NCBI GenBank assembly: GCA_049698215.1
Contig: JBAVXH010000313.1
Location: forward strand, 1 to 26,155
From: PALSA-894 sp049698215
Lineage (GTDB): Bacteria; Pseudomonadota; Alphaproteobacteria; Rhizobiales; Xanthobacteraceae
DNA length: 26,155 bases
Direction: 5' to 3'
Each line of letters opens with the position of its first letter. Within the stretch, counting starts at the first letter, position 1. The position numbers and the translations under genes are program-made. The notes below the pieces were generated by a model that was not told the DNA's origin, made no database searches, and saw only the letters and a program-made list of their open reading frames with translations. Of this stretch, positions 14,278 through 22,501 are shown in pieces.

Positions 14278-15207
14278 ATGAGCCAACCACGCGATCACCA
14301 CTTCCTTCCCGTCTTCTACCTGAACCAATGGGCCGTGAAGGGCGGCAAACTGGTCGAGTATTCGATCAAGAAAGGCAAGCTCATCCCCAAGCCTGTGGGA
14401 CCGGGAGGGACCGGCTTCCAGCGAGACCTGTACGCCTTCCCCGAACTTCAGCCCGAAGAGTCACAGCACATCGAGCGGGTATTCTTCGATTACGCGGATA
14501 GGGTCGCGTCCGATGCGCTTCAGAAGCATCTGACCGGCGACAAAACGCCTTGGACGGCCGAACTGCGTAGCGCGTGGTCACGCTTTGTGATCGGCATTCA
14601 TCTTCGTCATCCCGACGCGATCGCCGAACTCCGGGTCGCGACCAAAGCCGCTTGGGATGCAAACCACGGACCTTCCCAAACTGCTTATGAAGAGCTGCGT
14701 AAGCCCGAAGACCCGGCCACTTTCGAGGAGTACATCGAAAAGCATTTCCCGCTGACGCCGATCAAAGCGTTCCTCAACATGATTATTAAGGTCATCGATA
14801 ACCAGAACCTCGGAACGCACATCAATCACATGATCTGGGGCGTCGCTGATCTCAGCCGCGCCGGCATACCGCTGCTCACTTCGGACCGGCCTGTAGAAAT
14901 ATCGCGGCTCAAGGAGAACGGCATCATCTCGATTCCCATCAGCCCCACCCAGCTATTCATTGCCGCCGAGAGACGGGAAACACTCGCGTCGATCGCCCAA
15001 TCTGATCCAAAGGAAGTCGTGAAGAGCGTAAACAAGTACGTGACCTCGCGAGCGCGCAGGTTTGTCTACGCCCCCGATGAAAAGCAGACGACGTTTGTAG
15101 AGAAACACATGTCGCAGGGCATGGAGCCGACGCCGCTCTTTCCCAACACCTCGAAGATCGGGCAGCCCGGCTTCATCCCAAGCAGCAGCCCTTTCGGGTC
15201 ACCTTAA
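14278..15207 (+). CDS. DUF4238 protein
   Basis: A 309-residue soluble protein whose ATG lies two bases after the HNH gene stop. The N-terminal signature RDHHFLPVFYLNQWA (residues 5-19, His7 and His8) and the later LLTSDRPVEIS (about 199-209) followed by IPISPTQLFIAA (219-230) identify the DUF4238 family, which normally shows HH-x-[LV]P-x-[FY]L and TSDxP. Function is unknown; members are widespread in accessory genome regions and often lie singly. GC is higher than in the two genes before it. The spacing makes it the last gene of the cassette. An exact 9-bp hairpin follows at 15253. Confidence 0.82.
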   Translation: MSQPRDHHFLPVFYLNQWAVKGGKLVEYSIKKGKLIPKPVGPGGTGFQRDLYAFPELQPEESQHIERVFFDYADRVASDALQKHLTGDKTPWTAELRSAWSRFVIGIHLRHPDAIAELRVATKAAWDANHGPSQTAYEELRKPEDPATFEEYIEKHFPLTPIKAFLNMIIKVIDNQNLGTHINHMIWGVADLSRAGIPLLTSDRPVEISRLKENGIISIPISPTQLFIAAERRETLASIAQSDPKEVVKSVNKYVTSRARRFVYAPDEKQTTFVEKHMSQGMEPTPLFPNTSKIGQPGFIPSSSPFGSP

Positions 15208-15252
15208 TCACTGCTGATCCATCTTCCTCCGATATCGATCAGACGCATAGAA

Positions 15253-15276
15253 GTCCGCTTCGGGTGAGAAGCGGAC
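15253..15276. repeat. Dispersed hairpin, GTCCGCTTC-type
   Basis: Perfect inverted repeat GTCCGCTTC-GGGTGA-GAAGCGGAC. It resembles the short GTCCGCTT...AAGCGGAC elements repeated many times in intergenic DNA of Bradyrhizobium-type genomes. It lies 46 bases after the cassette and could end its transcript, but there is no T-run. Confidence 0.65.
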
Positions 15277-15296
15277 GTGCTGCGCATCGCATCCTG

Positions 15297-15323
15297 AAAA
15301 AAACGGGAGGCCGCAGCCTCCCG
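15297..15323 (-). terminator. Rho-independent terminator of the iorAB-like operon
   Basis: On the minus strand the hairpin CGGGAGGC-TGCG-GCCTCCCG is followed by seven T (plus-strand A run 15297-15303). It lies about 110 bases past the end of the molybdenum subunit gene and faces its transcription. Confidence 0.85.
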
Positions 15324-15377
15324 CTTCTCCAACGCGGCAACCCCTCACCCGACCGAGCTTGTTGATCTGTCTGCGAT

Positions 15378-15402
15378 GCCCTCTCCCACAAGGGGAGAGG
15401 GC
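15378..15402. repeat. Dispersed palindrome GCCCTCTCCC
   Basis: Perfect inverted repeat GCCCTCTCCC-ACAAG-GGGAGAGGGC, a type of intergenic repeat common in proteobacterial genomes. It sits between the operon end and its terminator. Confidence 0.75.
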
Positions 15403-15430
15403 AAACATGGCTGGCACTTTCGATCGCGGC

Positions 15431-17737
15431 CTACGCCAGCTGATTTCCGATCGGCAGCTTGCGGATGCGCTTTCCGGTCGCCGCGAAGATCGCGTTGCAC
15501 AGCGCCGGGGCGAACGGCGGCACGCCGGGCTCACCCACGCCGCTCGGGTGCACGCCGATCGGATGTTCGACGATGTGCACGCGCGTCTCCTTCGGCGACT
15601 CGTCGATCCGCACGATCGGCGAATCGTTGAAGTTGCCCTGTTCGACGCGCCCGTTCTTGAAGGTGATCTCGCCGTACTTGGCGAGCGTCAGCCCCATCAC
15701 GGCCGCACCTTCGATCTGCGAGCGCACGCGCTCCGGATTGACGCAGAAGCCGCAATCCACCGCCGTGTCGACGCGCGGCACGGTGATGTTGCCCTTGTCG
15801 TCGACCTCCACCTCGACCACGGTCGCGATGTAGGACACAAACGCGCGGTGTGCCGCGATCCCGAGCCCTCGGCCCTTCGGCAGCTGGCGTCCCCAGCCGG
15901 CGCGCTCGGCCGCAAGCTCGGCGACCTTGCGCAGCCGTCCGGTGTCGATCTGGAAGGCCCCGTCGGGCTCCCCGTAATTCCACCACGGCGTGCTGACTTG
16001 CTTGCTCGGATCGACGATGCGCGCCGGGCCGATCAGTTCGAGCAGGAAGTCTTTCGGGTCCTTGCCGAGCTGCGCGGCGATCTCGGCGATGAACGACTGC
16101 TCGGTCCAGGCGTGCATCACGTTGTTGACCGCGCGGAACCAGCCGACACGAAGTTGCGAGGGCGCCTTGCCGCTCTCCATGCGGATGTTCGGCACGTCGA
16201 ACGGCGTGTCGACCCATCCCATGCCAAGCTCGATGGCGCCCGGATCCCCGGTGTCGGGGATGAAGTTCGCCATGAAGCTTGGCGCCGCGCTGCGATGGCG
16301 CCACGCCACCACCTTGTTGCTGGCGTCGAGCCCCGCCTCCAGACGGTCCGCCGTCACGGTGTGATAGAAGTCGTGGCGGATGTCGTCCTCGCGTGTCCAC
16401 ACCACCTTCACGGGGGCGCCGCCGAGCTCTTTCGAGATCAGCGCCGCCTCGATCGCGAAGTCGCATTTCGACTTGCGTCCGAAGCCGCCGCCGAGCAGCG
16501 TGTTGTGAACGACCATCTCTTCCGGCTTGATGCCGAGCGCCTTGGCGATGTCGTCGCGCGCGCCGCCCGGGCTTTGCAGCGGCGCCCACACCTCCCACTT
16601 GCCGCTCACCATCCGCGCGGTCGCGGCCGGCGGCTCCATGGTGGCGTGCGGCAGGTGCGGTGCGTAGTAGTCGGCCGTGATCACGCGTGCGGCGGATTTG
16701 AGCGCGGCGTCGGCATCGCCGAGATTGCGCTCGACCTTGCCGGGCTTGCCGACATTCGCCTCGAGCATCGCCTTGTAGGACGCCGAGTCGTAGCTCTTGT
16801 TCGGCCCGTCATCCCAGGTGATCTTGAGCGCCTCGCGGCCCTTCATGGCCGCCCAGGTGTTCTTCGCCACCACCGCGACGCCGGCGAGCGGCGCGAACTT
16901 CGCGGGCGCCGGGGTGCCTGCGATCTGCACGATCTTCTCGACGCCCGGCACCTTCATCGCCTCGGTCGAGTCGACCGAGGCGACCTTGCCGCCGACGACC
17001 GGCGAACGCGCGATCACGGCGTACTTCATGCCGTCGAGATGCACGTCCTGGCCGTACACGGCCTTGCCTGTCGTGATGTCGTGTCCATCCACGATGCCGA
17101 CATTGCCCTTGCCCATGTAGCGGAACTGGGCCTGCTCCTTCAGCTTCACCGTCTCCTGCGCCGGCACCGGAAGCGCGGACGCGTCCACGGCGAGCTCGCC
17201 GTAGCCGAGCTTGCGGCCGGAGGGCTTGTGCACGACCTGATGGTTCTCGGCCGCGCATTCCGCCTCGGCAACGCCCCACTTCTTCGCCGCGGCCTGCTCC
17301 AGCATCGTGCGCATCGAAGCGCCGCACAGGCGCATCGGCTGGATGAAGTGCCGGGTCGAGCGCGAGCCGTCGGTGTCCTGGTTGCCGTATTTCACCTCGT
17401 CGCCTTCCGACTGCCGGATGCGGACCTTGGCCCAGTCGGCCTCCAGTTCGTCGGCGATCATCATCGGGAGCGTGGTGCGCGCGGCGCCGGTTCCCATTTC
17501 GGCGCGGGCCGCGACGATCGTCACGGTGCCGTCGGGCGCGATCGCAATGAAGACTTTCGGATCGCTCACCGTCTTGTTCGACATCGCCTCGGCGCCGGTC
17601 GGATAGAACGGCGGGGCCGCGAGCGCCGGGAAGCGCGCCGCGAGCACGAAGGCGCTACCGGCCGCGAGCCCCTTGAGCATGCGGCGGCGGCTGACATTGC
17701 TGATCACTGGAATCTCATGGGTGCGATGAATGGTCAT
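15431..17737 (-). CDS. iorB: Molybdenum hydroxylase large subunit, isoquinoline 1-oxidoreductase beta (IorB) type
   Basis: A 768-residue molybdopterin-cytosine-dinucleotide subunit of the xanthine dehydrogenase family. The ATG at 17737 follows the small subunit stop by one base; a further upstream start would overlap that gene. A Tat signal is present at the N terminus (SRRRMLKG, residues 16-23, then a hydrophobic run to ALAAPP), so the enzyme should act in the periplasm with its partner. Two motifs mark the active site: LLGGGFGRKSKCDFA (about 414-428) and GVGEPGVPPFAPALCNA with the candidate catalytic Glu near 736. The reaction type is hydroxylation of an N-heterocycle or oxidation of an aldehyde using water. 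No cytochrome subunit, XdhC-type maturase or transport gene is beside it. The substrate is not determined by sequence. Confidence 0.9.
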   Translation of the reverse strand: MTIHRTHEIPVISNVSRRRMLKGLAAGSAFVLAARFPALAAPPFYPTGAEAMSNKTVSDPKVFIAIAPDGTVTIVAARAEMGTGAARTTLPMMIADELEADWAKVRIRQSEGDEVKYGNQDTDGSRSTRHFIQPMRLCGASMRTMLEQAAAKKWGVAEAECAAENHQVVHKPSGRKLGYGELAVDASALPVPAQETVKLKEQAQFRYMGKGNVGIVDGHDITTGKAVYGQDVHLDGMKYAVIARSPVVGGKVASVDSTEAMKVPGVEKIVQIAGTPAPAKFAPLAGVAVVAKNTWAAMKGREALKITWDDGPNKSYDSASYKAMLEANVGKPGKVERNLGDADAALKSAARVITADYYAPHLPHATMEPPAATARMVSGKWEVWAPLQSPGGARDDIAKALGIKPEEMVVHNTLLGGGFGRKSKCDFAIEAALISKELGGAPVKVVWTREDDIRHDFYHTVTADRLEAGLDASNKVVAWRHRSAAPSFMANFIPDTGDPGAIELGMGWVDTPFDVPNIRMESGKAPSQLRVGWFRAVNNVMHAWTEQSFIAEIAAQLGKDPKDFLLELIGPARIVDPSKQVSTPWWNYGEPDGAFQIDTGRLRKVAELAAERAGWGRQLPKGRGLGIAAHRAFVSYIATVVEVEVDDKGNITVPRVDTAVDCGFCVNPERVRSQIEGAAVMGLTLAKYGEITFKNGRVEQGNFNDSPIVRIDESPKETRVHIVEHPIGVHPSGVGEPGVPPFAPALCNAIFAATGKRIRKLPIGNQLA

Positions 17738-17738
17738 G

Positions 17739-18191
17739 TCACGCTCCCTTCGCGGCGGCGCGAACGGCCGCATGAATGCGCTGGTAGCAGCCGCAGCGGC
17801 AGAGATTGCCGGACATCGCATCGGTGATGTCCTTGTCGCTCGGAGCGGGCTTCTGTTTCAGGAGAGCCGCGGCCTGCATGATCTGGCCGGTCTGGCAATA
17901 GCCGCATTGCGGGACGCCGAGCTGGCGCCACGCGACTTGCACCGGATGCTCGCCCTTCGGGTCGAGCCCCTCGATGGTGAGGATCTGCTTGCCGCCGACA
18001 TCCGACATCGGCACGCCGCACGCGCGCACCGCTTCGCCGTTCATGTGGACGGTGCACGCGCCGCACAGCGCGACGCCACAACCGAACTTGGTGCCGGTCA
18101 GTCCGAGTTCATCGCGCAGGTACCACATCAGCGGCATCGACGGATCGCCGTCGAATGACCGCTGCTGACCATTCACACTCAGGTTGACCAT
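17739..18191 (-). CDS. iorA: Molybdenum hydroxylase small [2Fe-2S] subunit (IorA type)
   Basis: A 150-residue electron-transfer subunit. The ATG at 18191 has GGGAGGAC upstream and starts the standard MVNLSVNGQ; a longer reading from 18239 is rejected. The plant-type [2Fe-2S] cluster ligands are Cys38, Cys43, Cys46 (GCGVALCGACTVHMNG) and Cys58. The second, helical [2Fe-2S] domain has Cys96, Cys99 (QCGYCQTGQI) and Cys131, Cys133 (NLCRCGCYQRI). All eight are present. It passes electrons from the molybdenum centre of the large subunit to an outside acceptor. It has no signal peptide and would be co-exported with the Tat-bearing partner. It is the first gene of the two-gene operon. Confidence 0.92.
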   Translation of the reverse strand: MVNLSVNGQQRSFDGDPSMPLMWYLRDELGLTGTKFGCGVALCGACTVHMNGEAVRACGVPMSDVGGKQILTIEGLDPKGEHPVQVAWRQLGVPQCGYCQTGQIMQAAALLKQKPAPSDKDITDAMSGNLCRCGCYQRIHAAVRAAAKGA

Positions 18192-18498
18192 GATGTCCTC
18201 CCCTGTTCCCGCGTGCGCTTGAGTGCGCACGTCGAACACCGGGCACAGGACCGCCCTTCGGCGGCCGCAGCCTGGACATCTGGTTGCCTGGATGAATCGC
18301 GTTCACCGGGGCCCCACGTAATCCGGTTGTGCCCAGCATGTCTGGGTACCGTCGATCGAACGCCCGGATTGGAATGATTTCAAGGCAGGTGCGGCGGTAA
18401 CCCGTTCACGAAATCGCGACGCGGGCAAACAGGGAACGGTGGGCAGCGATACCCGGCCCACATGGCGGGGCCGCACACGATCCGGTATGTGACAAGGC
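18192..18498. other. Divergent intergenic region
   Basis: 307 bases between the iorAB-like operon and the Bug gene. It should hold both promoters. A small hairpin, CCGCC-CTT-CGGCGG-like, lies near 18252-18266. I see no gene, no clear -35/-10 pair and no strong operator. Confidence 0.5.
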
Positions 18499-19467
18499 AT
18501 GCGCGCAATTGCGGCTTTCCTCATCGGCCTCGTGGCGATCTACCTCGGCCCATCCGCGAGCGCCGGCGAGTATCCCACGCGTCCCGTCACGCTGATCGTT
18601 GCGTTCACGCCGGGCGGACCGAGCGATCTGCTGGCGCGCGTCCTGGGCAAGAAGCTCGAACAACTGCTCGGCCAGCCCTTCGTCATCGAGAACCGGCCGG
18701 GCGCCGGCGGCAACATCGCGGCCGAGCTGGCGGCGCGTGCCGTCCCTGACGGCCACACGCTGCTGATGGGCAACAATTCGATCCTTGCCACCAATGCGAG
18801 CCTCTATCGCAAGATCGGCTTCGACGCCGAGAAGGATTTCGCGCCGATCACCCTGATCGGCTCGCAGACGAATATTCTGGTGGTCAATCCGGCGCTCCCG
18901 GTGCGCTCGATGGGCGAACTGATCGCGCTTGCCAGGCAAAAGCCCGGGCAGATCAATTTCGCCTCGTCAGGTTATGGCGCAGCCGCGCATCTTGCGGGCG
19001 AGCTGTTCAAGGCCAAGGCGCGCATCGATATCGTGCATGTCGCCTACAAGGGCGCGGCCCCCGCGCTGCAGGACGTGATCGGCGGGCACGTGCAGATGAT
19101 GTTTGCCACCGCCGCCTCGGTGGTCGGCCACATCAGGGATGGGTTGGTCCGCCCGCTCGCCGTCACGACGCTGAAGCGCAGCGCGGTACTGCCCGATGTG
19201 CCGACGATCGATGAACTCGGAATTCGCGGTTTCGACGCGACCACATGGCATGGTCTTGTCGCGCCGGCCGCCACGCCTCCCGAAATCATCGCGGCGCTGC
19301 ATCGTGCAACCGCGACGGCGCTTGCCGATCCGGATGTGCGCCGCGCGCTCGGCGATCTCGGCGTCGACATCGTGGGTTCGTCTCCGGCCGAATTTACCGC
19401 CTACATCAAGTCCGAAATTCCAAAATGGAGTGCGGTCGTGAAGGCCGCGGGAGCGCGGCTCGAATGA
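18499..19467 (+). CDS. Tripartite tricarboxylate (Bug/TctC) family solute-binding protein
   Basis: A 322-residue periplasmic binding protein with a signal peptide (residues 1-22, MRAIAAFLIGLVAIYLGPSASA). Family markers are YPTRPVTLIVAFTPGGPSD (25-43), IENRPGAGGNIAAE, the DGHTLLMGN segment, FASSGYGAAAHLAGELFK, HVAYKGAAPALQDVIGGHVQMMF, and a final WSAVVKAAG. Bug proteins bind carboxylated or amidated small molecules. TctA/TctB membrane partners are not in the window, as is common for orphan Bug genes. The stop overlaps the next start (ATGA), which ties it to the LVIVD protein. GTGACAAGG upstream of the ATG is a weak ribosome binding site. Confidence 0.92.
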   Translation: MRAIAAFLIGLVAIYLGPSASAGEYPTRPVTLIVAFTPGGPSDLLARVLGKKLEQLLGQPFVIENRPGAGGNIAAELAARAVPDGHTLLMGNNSILATNASLYRKIGFDAEKDFAPITLIGSQTNILVVNPALPVRSMGELIALARQKPGQINFASSGYGAAAHLAGELFKAKARIDIVHVAYKGAAPALQDVIGGHVQMMFATAASVVGHIRDGLVRPLAVTTLKRSAVLPDVPTIDELGIRGFDATTWHGLVAPAATPPEIIAALHRATATALADPDVRRALGDLGVDIVGSSPAEFTAYIKSEIPKWSAVVKAAGARLE

Positions 19468-20774
19468 TGCGTTCGGTCGATACGGGCGCTGCGGCCCACA
19501 AGGTCCGCCGCCTCGCGCACCTGGATGTGCCCGGCGCGGGCCAGGTGACGGTCGTCGGCCGCCACGCCTACGTTGGGCACATCCCGAACAAGGATCGGCT
19601 CGGCACCACGATCATCGACGTGGCCGATCCGCACAATCCGAGCGTCGTCGCGACGATCACGCTGGACGACCCGGCTTCGCACAGCCACAAGGTCCGCGTC
19701 GTCGGCGACGTCATGATCGTCAATCACGAGCGCAACATGACCCGCATCGGGCGGCGCGCCGAGCAGCTGCCCGCCGCCCGCGCGGAACTCGCCGCAAGGC
19801 TCGGCCGCGAGCCGATAGCCGCCGAGATCGCAGCGCGAATGGGTGTCAGCGAAGCAGATCTGCGCGTCGTGGAGGCGGCCGCGCGCGAGCGCTACGAGAA
19901 CGGCGGCTTCAAGATCTACGATGTGTCGAACCCGGCCAAGCCAAACCTCATCGCCTACCAGAAGACCGGCGGCATCGGCGTCCACCGCTTCGCGATGGAT
20001 TCCCGCTACGCCTACATCTCGACCGAAATGGAGGGGTTCGTCGGCAACATCCTCGTCATCTACGACATCGCCGATCCGAGCGCGCCGCAAGAGGTTTCGC
20101 GCTGGTGGATGCCGGGCCAGCATATCGCGGGCGGCGAGACGCCGTCGTGGCCGGGACGCCGCCATCGCTTGCATCATGCGCTGCGCTTTGGCGACGAACT
20201 GTGGGCAAGCTGCTGGCACGGAGGCTTCTTCGTGATCGACTGTGCCGATATCGCCAAGCCGCGCACGCTCGGCTCCTACAACTATCATCCGCCGTTTCCC
20301 GAGCCCACGCACACGGTGATGCCGGCGCACATCGCCGGCCGCCGCATCGCGATCGCAATCGACGAGGAGGATCAGGCCCAGAGCGCAGCTGAGGAAGAGG
20401 CGCGGCGCGGCCGCCCGCACGCGGGCCTCGCGACGTTCGACGTGAGCGACCGCGGCGCCATCAAGCCGCTTGGCCTGTTCGAAGTGAGCGAGCTCGATTC
20501 GCCCTTCGCGCGTGTTGAAGGCGCGCGCTTTGGCGCGCACCAGTATCACGAGGCGATGCACGGCACGCTCGTCCATGCGGTGTGGTTCTCGGCAGGCCTG
20601 CGCGTCATCGATGTCGCAGACCCTTCCCAGCCGCGCGAGGTTGGCTTCTTCATTCCCGAGCCCGCCGGCGGGCGCGCCGCTCCGCAAAGCAACGACGTGA
20701 TGCTGGATGAGCGCGGCCTGATCCATATGGTGGACCGCCATGTCGGCTTCGACATCCTGGAGTTCACCGGCTGA
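19464..20774 (+). CDS. LVIVD-repeat beta-propeller-like protein with a helical insert
   Basis: A 436-residue protein without signal peptide. The first of two adjacent ATG codons (19464) overlaps the stop of the Bug gene; an upstream extension would run inside that gene. LVIVD-type repeats recur: TTIIDVADPHNPSVVATI (48-65), GFKIYDVSNPAKPNLIAY (148-165), ILVIYDIADPSAPQEVSRW, GLATFDVSDRGAIKPLGLF and LRVIDVADPSQPREVGFF. Such repeats form a propeller and have no known catalysis. Between the first two lies a helical insert (about 94-146) containing ARLGREPIAAEIAARMGVSEADL, which resembles the helix-turn-helix segment of sigma-70 region 3. A role in the Bug-linked catabolic pathway is inferred from coupling only. 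Confidence 0.85.
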   Translation: MMRSVDTGAAAHKVRRLAHLDVPGAGQVTVVGRHAYVGHIPNKDRLGTTIIDVADPHNPSVVATITLDDPASHSHKVRVVGDVMIVNHERNMTRIGRRAEQLPAARAELAARLGREPIAAEIAARMGVSEADLRVVEAAARERYENGGFKIYDVSNPAKPNLIAYQKTGGIGVHRFAMDSRYAYISTEMEGFVGNILVIYDIADPSAPQEVSRWWMPGQHIAGGETPSWPGRRHRLHHALRFGDELWASCWHGGFFVIDCADIAKPRTLGSYNYHPPFPEPTHTVMPAHIAGRRIAIAIDEEDQAQSAAEEEARRGRPHAGLATFDVSDRGAIKPLGLFEVSELDSPFARVEGARFGAHQYHEAMHGTLVHAVWFSAGLRVIDVADPSQPREVGFFIPEPAGGRAAPQSNDVMLDERGLIHMVDRHVGFDILEFTG

Positions 20775-20883
20775 CGGCGCCCGTTGCGTGATACACCCGG
20801 CGCGTGAGCTCCCACGCCGCTGGCGGCTGCGCGGCGGCCATGGGATCATCCTCGCATCCGAACGGCCATGGGGAGACAGGCAG

Positions 20884-21087
20884 ATGGCGGCTGAGAAGAG
20901 CGCGGCTTCGCCCGCCACAAGTCTGATGAACGGCCCGGCGGCGTCCGGGATCGCGGCGGAGCGCCTTGCCGACATCGCGATCGAGGTCGAGCGGCTGTGC
21001 GGGGTCGTGCGGGCTGCGGCTCCCCAGCTCACATTCGACGACGAGCCGAGCCTGTTTGCCGCCACGCTGAACAACAACGCGCGATGA
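20884..21087 (+). CDS. Small protein, putative amidase partner (GatC/AtzG-like)
   Basis: A 67-residue protein, too short to be obvious. ATG at 20884 with GGGGAGACAGG upstream. Its sequence includes GIAAERLADIAIEVERLCGVVRAAAPQLTFDDEPSLFAATLNNNAR and ends by overlapping the start of the amidase gene (ATGA, 21084-21087). Small helical proteins encoded directly before amidases (GatC, AtzG) wrap around the enzyme. The helix and DEPSLF-like tail fit that kind of role, but the identity is not certain from sequence. Translational coupling implies equal amounts of the two products. Confidence 0.65.
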   Translation: MAAEKSAASPATSLMNGPAASGIAAERLADIAIEVERLCGVVRAAAPQLTFDDEPSLFAATLNNNAR

Positions 21088-22496
21088 CGACCGACCTCGC
21101 GCTGCTCGACCTCGCCGAGGCCGCCGAACGTGTCGCGGCCGGCGCCGTCTCGTCCGTTGCGTTGACGCAAGCTTGCCTCGCGCGCGCCAAGGCGTGGCAG
21201 GCAAGCCGCAACTGCTTCATCCGCATCGACGGCGAAGCCGCGCTGGAGGCGGCGCGCCAGCGCGATGCCGAACTCAAGCGCGGGCAGAGCCGCGGGCCGC
21301 TGCACGGCGTGCCGCTCGCCCACAAGGACATGTTCTATCGCGCCGGAAAGGTTTCCACCGGCGGAAGCCGGATCCTGCAGGATCAGGTCGCGACGACCAC
21401 CGCCACCGTGCTGCAACGCCTCGACGCGGCGGGCGCGATCGAGATCGGCGTCCTTAACATGGCGGAATTCGCCGCCGGTCCGACCGGGCACAACATCCAC
21501 TTCGGCCACTGCCGCAATGCGTTCAACGCGGCGCATATCCCGGGCGGCTCGTCGAGCGGCTCGGCGGTTGCGGTCGCGGCGCGCACGGTCTTCGGCGCGC
21601 TCGGCTCCGACACCGGCGCCTCGATCCGATTGCCCGCGGCCTACAACGGCGTCACCGGCCTGAAACCGACCTACGGCCGCGTCAGCCGCCACGGCGCGAT
21701 GCCGCGCTCGTGGAGCATGGATCATGTCGGGCCGTTCGGGCGCAGCGCGCGCGACTGCGCCTTGCTGCTGCAAGTCATCGCCGGGCACGATCCCGATGAT
21801 GCCACCACGAGTGCGCATCCCGTTCCGGATTATCTCGCAAGCCTCAGCGCCGAGCGGCTCTCCGGCCTGACCATCGGGGTTGCGGATCACGGCGTCGCAC
21901 TCGAACCCGAGATCGCGGCCGCGATGGACGAGAGCATCCGCGTGCTGGAGCGGATCGGCGCAAAGCTCGTTCGTATCGCCCTGCCCGATCTGAGCCCCCT
22001 GTTCCGTGTCGGCGAGACCATCATCAAGGGCGAAGCCGCCGCTCTCCACCGCCAGTGGCTCGAAACGCGGCCGCAGGACTATTCCAACGGTGTGCGCTTG
22101 CGCATCGAAGGCGGGCTATTCCTTCCCGCCACCGACTACATCGACGCGTTGCGGCTGCGCGGCGTCATGACCGCAAAATTCATCGCCGATACGATGCAGG
22201 GCATCGACCTCTTGCACCTGCCCGCGTCGGCGCACCTGCCGCCGACAGTCGATGAGAGCGACATGGAGAGCTCCTCGAGCGAGTCGCTGCTCGGCCTGTT
22301 CAGCAAGCTGACGCACTTCATGCGGCCGTTCAATTTTCTCGGGCTCCCGGCGATCAGCGTGCCGTGCGGCTTCTCGGGTGGATTGCCGATCGCCTATCAG
22401 CTGGTCGGTCACCCGTTCGCCGAAGCCACCTTGCTGCATGCGGTCGACGTGTATCAGCGTGCGACCGATTTCCACCGCGTCGTGCCGACGCTGTAA
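21084..22496 (+). CDS. Amidase signature family enzyme
   Basis: A 470-residue cytoplasmic amidase. The ATG at 21084 overlaps the stop of the small protein gene. The Ser-cisSer-Lys triad is complete: Lys81 in GVPLAHKDMF, Ser156 in IPGGSSSGSAVAVA, and the nucleophile Ser180 in GSDTGASIRLPAAYNG (Ala replaces the more usual Gly before Ser). GVTGLKPTYGRVSRHG and MDHVGPFGRSARDCALLLQ follow as usual. Similar enzymes hydrolyse aryl, fatty, or biuret/allophanate-type amides; the small upstream partner recalls the AtzE/AtzG arrangement. Together with the Bug protein this suggests uptake and hydrolysis of an amide. The exact substrate cannot be read. Confidence 0.92.
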   Translation: MTTDLALLDLAEAAERVAAGAVSSVALTQACLARAKAWQASRNCFIRIDGEAALEAARQRDAELKRGQSRGPLHGVPLAHKDMFYRAGKVSTGGSRILQDQVATTTATVLQRLDAAGAIEIGVLNMAEFAAGPTGHNIHFGHCRNAFNAAHIPGGSSSGSAVAVAARTVFGALGSDTGASIRLPAAYNGVTGLKPTYGRVSRHGAMPRSWSMDHVGPFGRSARDCALLLQVIAGHDPDDATTSAHPVPDYLASLSAERLSGLTIGVADHGVALEPEIAAAMDESIRVLERIGAKLVRIALPDLSPLFRVGETIIKGEAAALHRQWLETRPQDYSNGVRLRIEGGLFLPATDYIDALRLRGVMTAKFIADTMQGIDLLHLPASAHLPPTVDESDMESSSSESLLGLFSKLTHFMRPFNFLGLPAISVPCGFSGGLPIAYQLVGHPFAEATLLHAVDVYQRATDFHRVVPTL

Positions 22497-22501
22497 TCCA
22501 T

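Noticed and set aside
12503..15207. Classical restriction-modification or toxin-antitoxin system
   Set aside because: No methyltransferase motif, no helicase, and the small first protein does not resemble a known antitoxin family. The HNH gene alone does not justify the label.
12360..15300. Integrated element with att sites
   Set aside because: I searched by eye for direct repeats at the two edges and for a tRNA or integrase; none was found.
15359..17827. 822-codon plus-strand open frame
   Set aside because: It is antisense to the IorB-type gene, whose family motifs, Tat signal and terminator are clear. Its own translation is Arg/His/Asp-rich, typical of the reverse of a GC-rich gene.
19401..22049. 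882-codon minus-strand open frame
   Set aside because: It lies opposite the LVIVD and amidase genes, both with recognisable families. The translation is low-complexity Arg/Ala and matches nothing.
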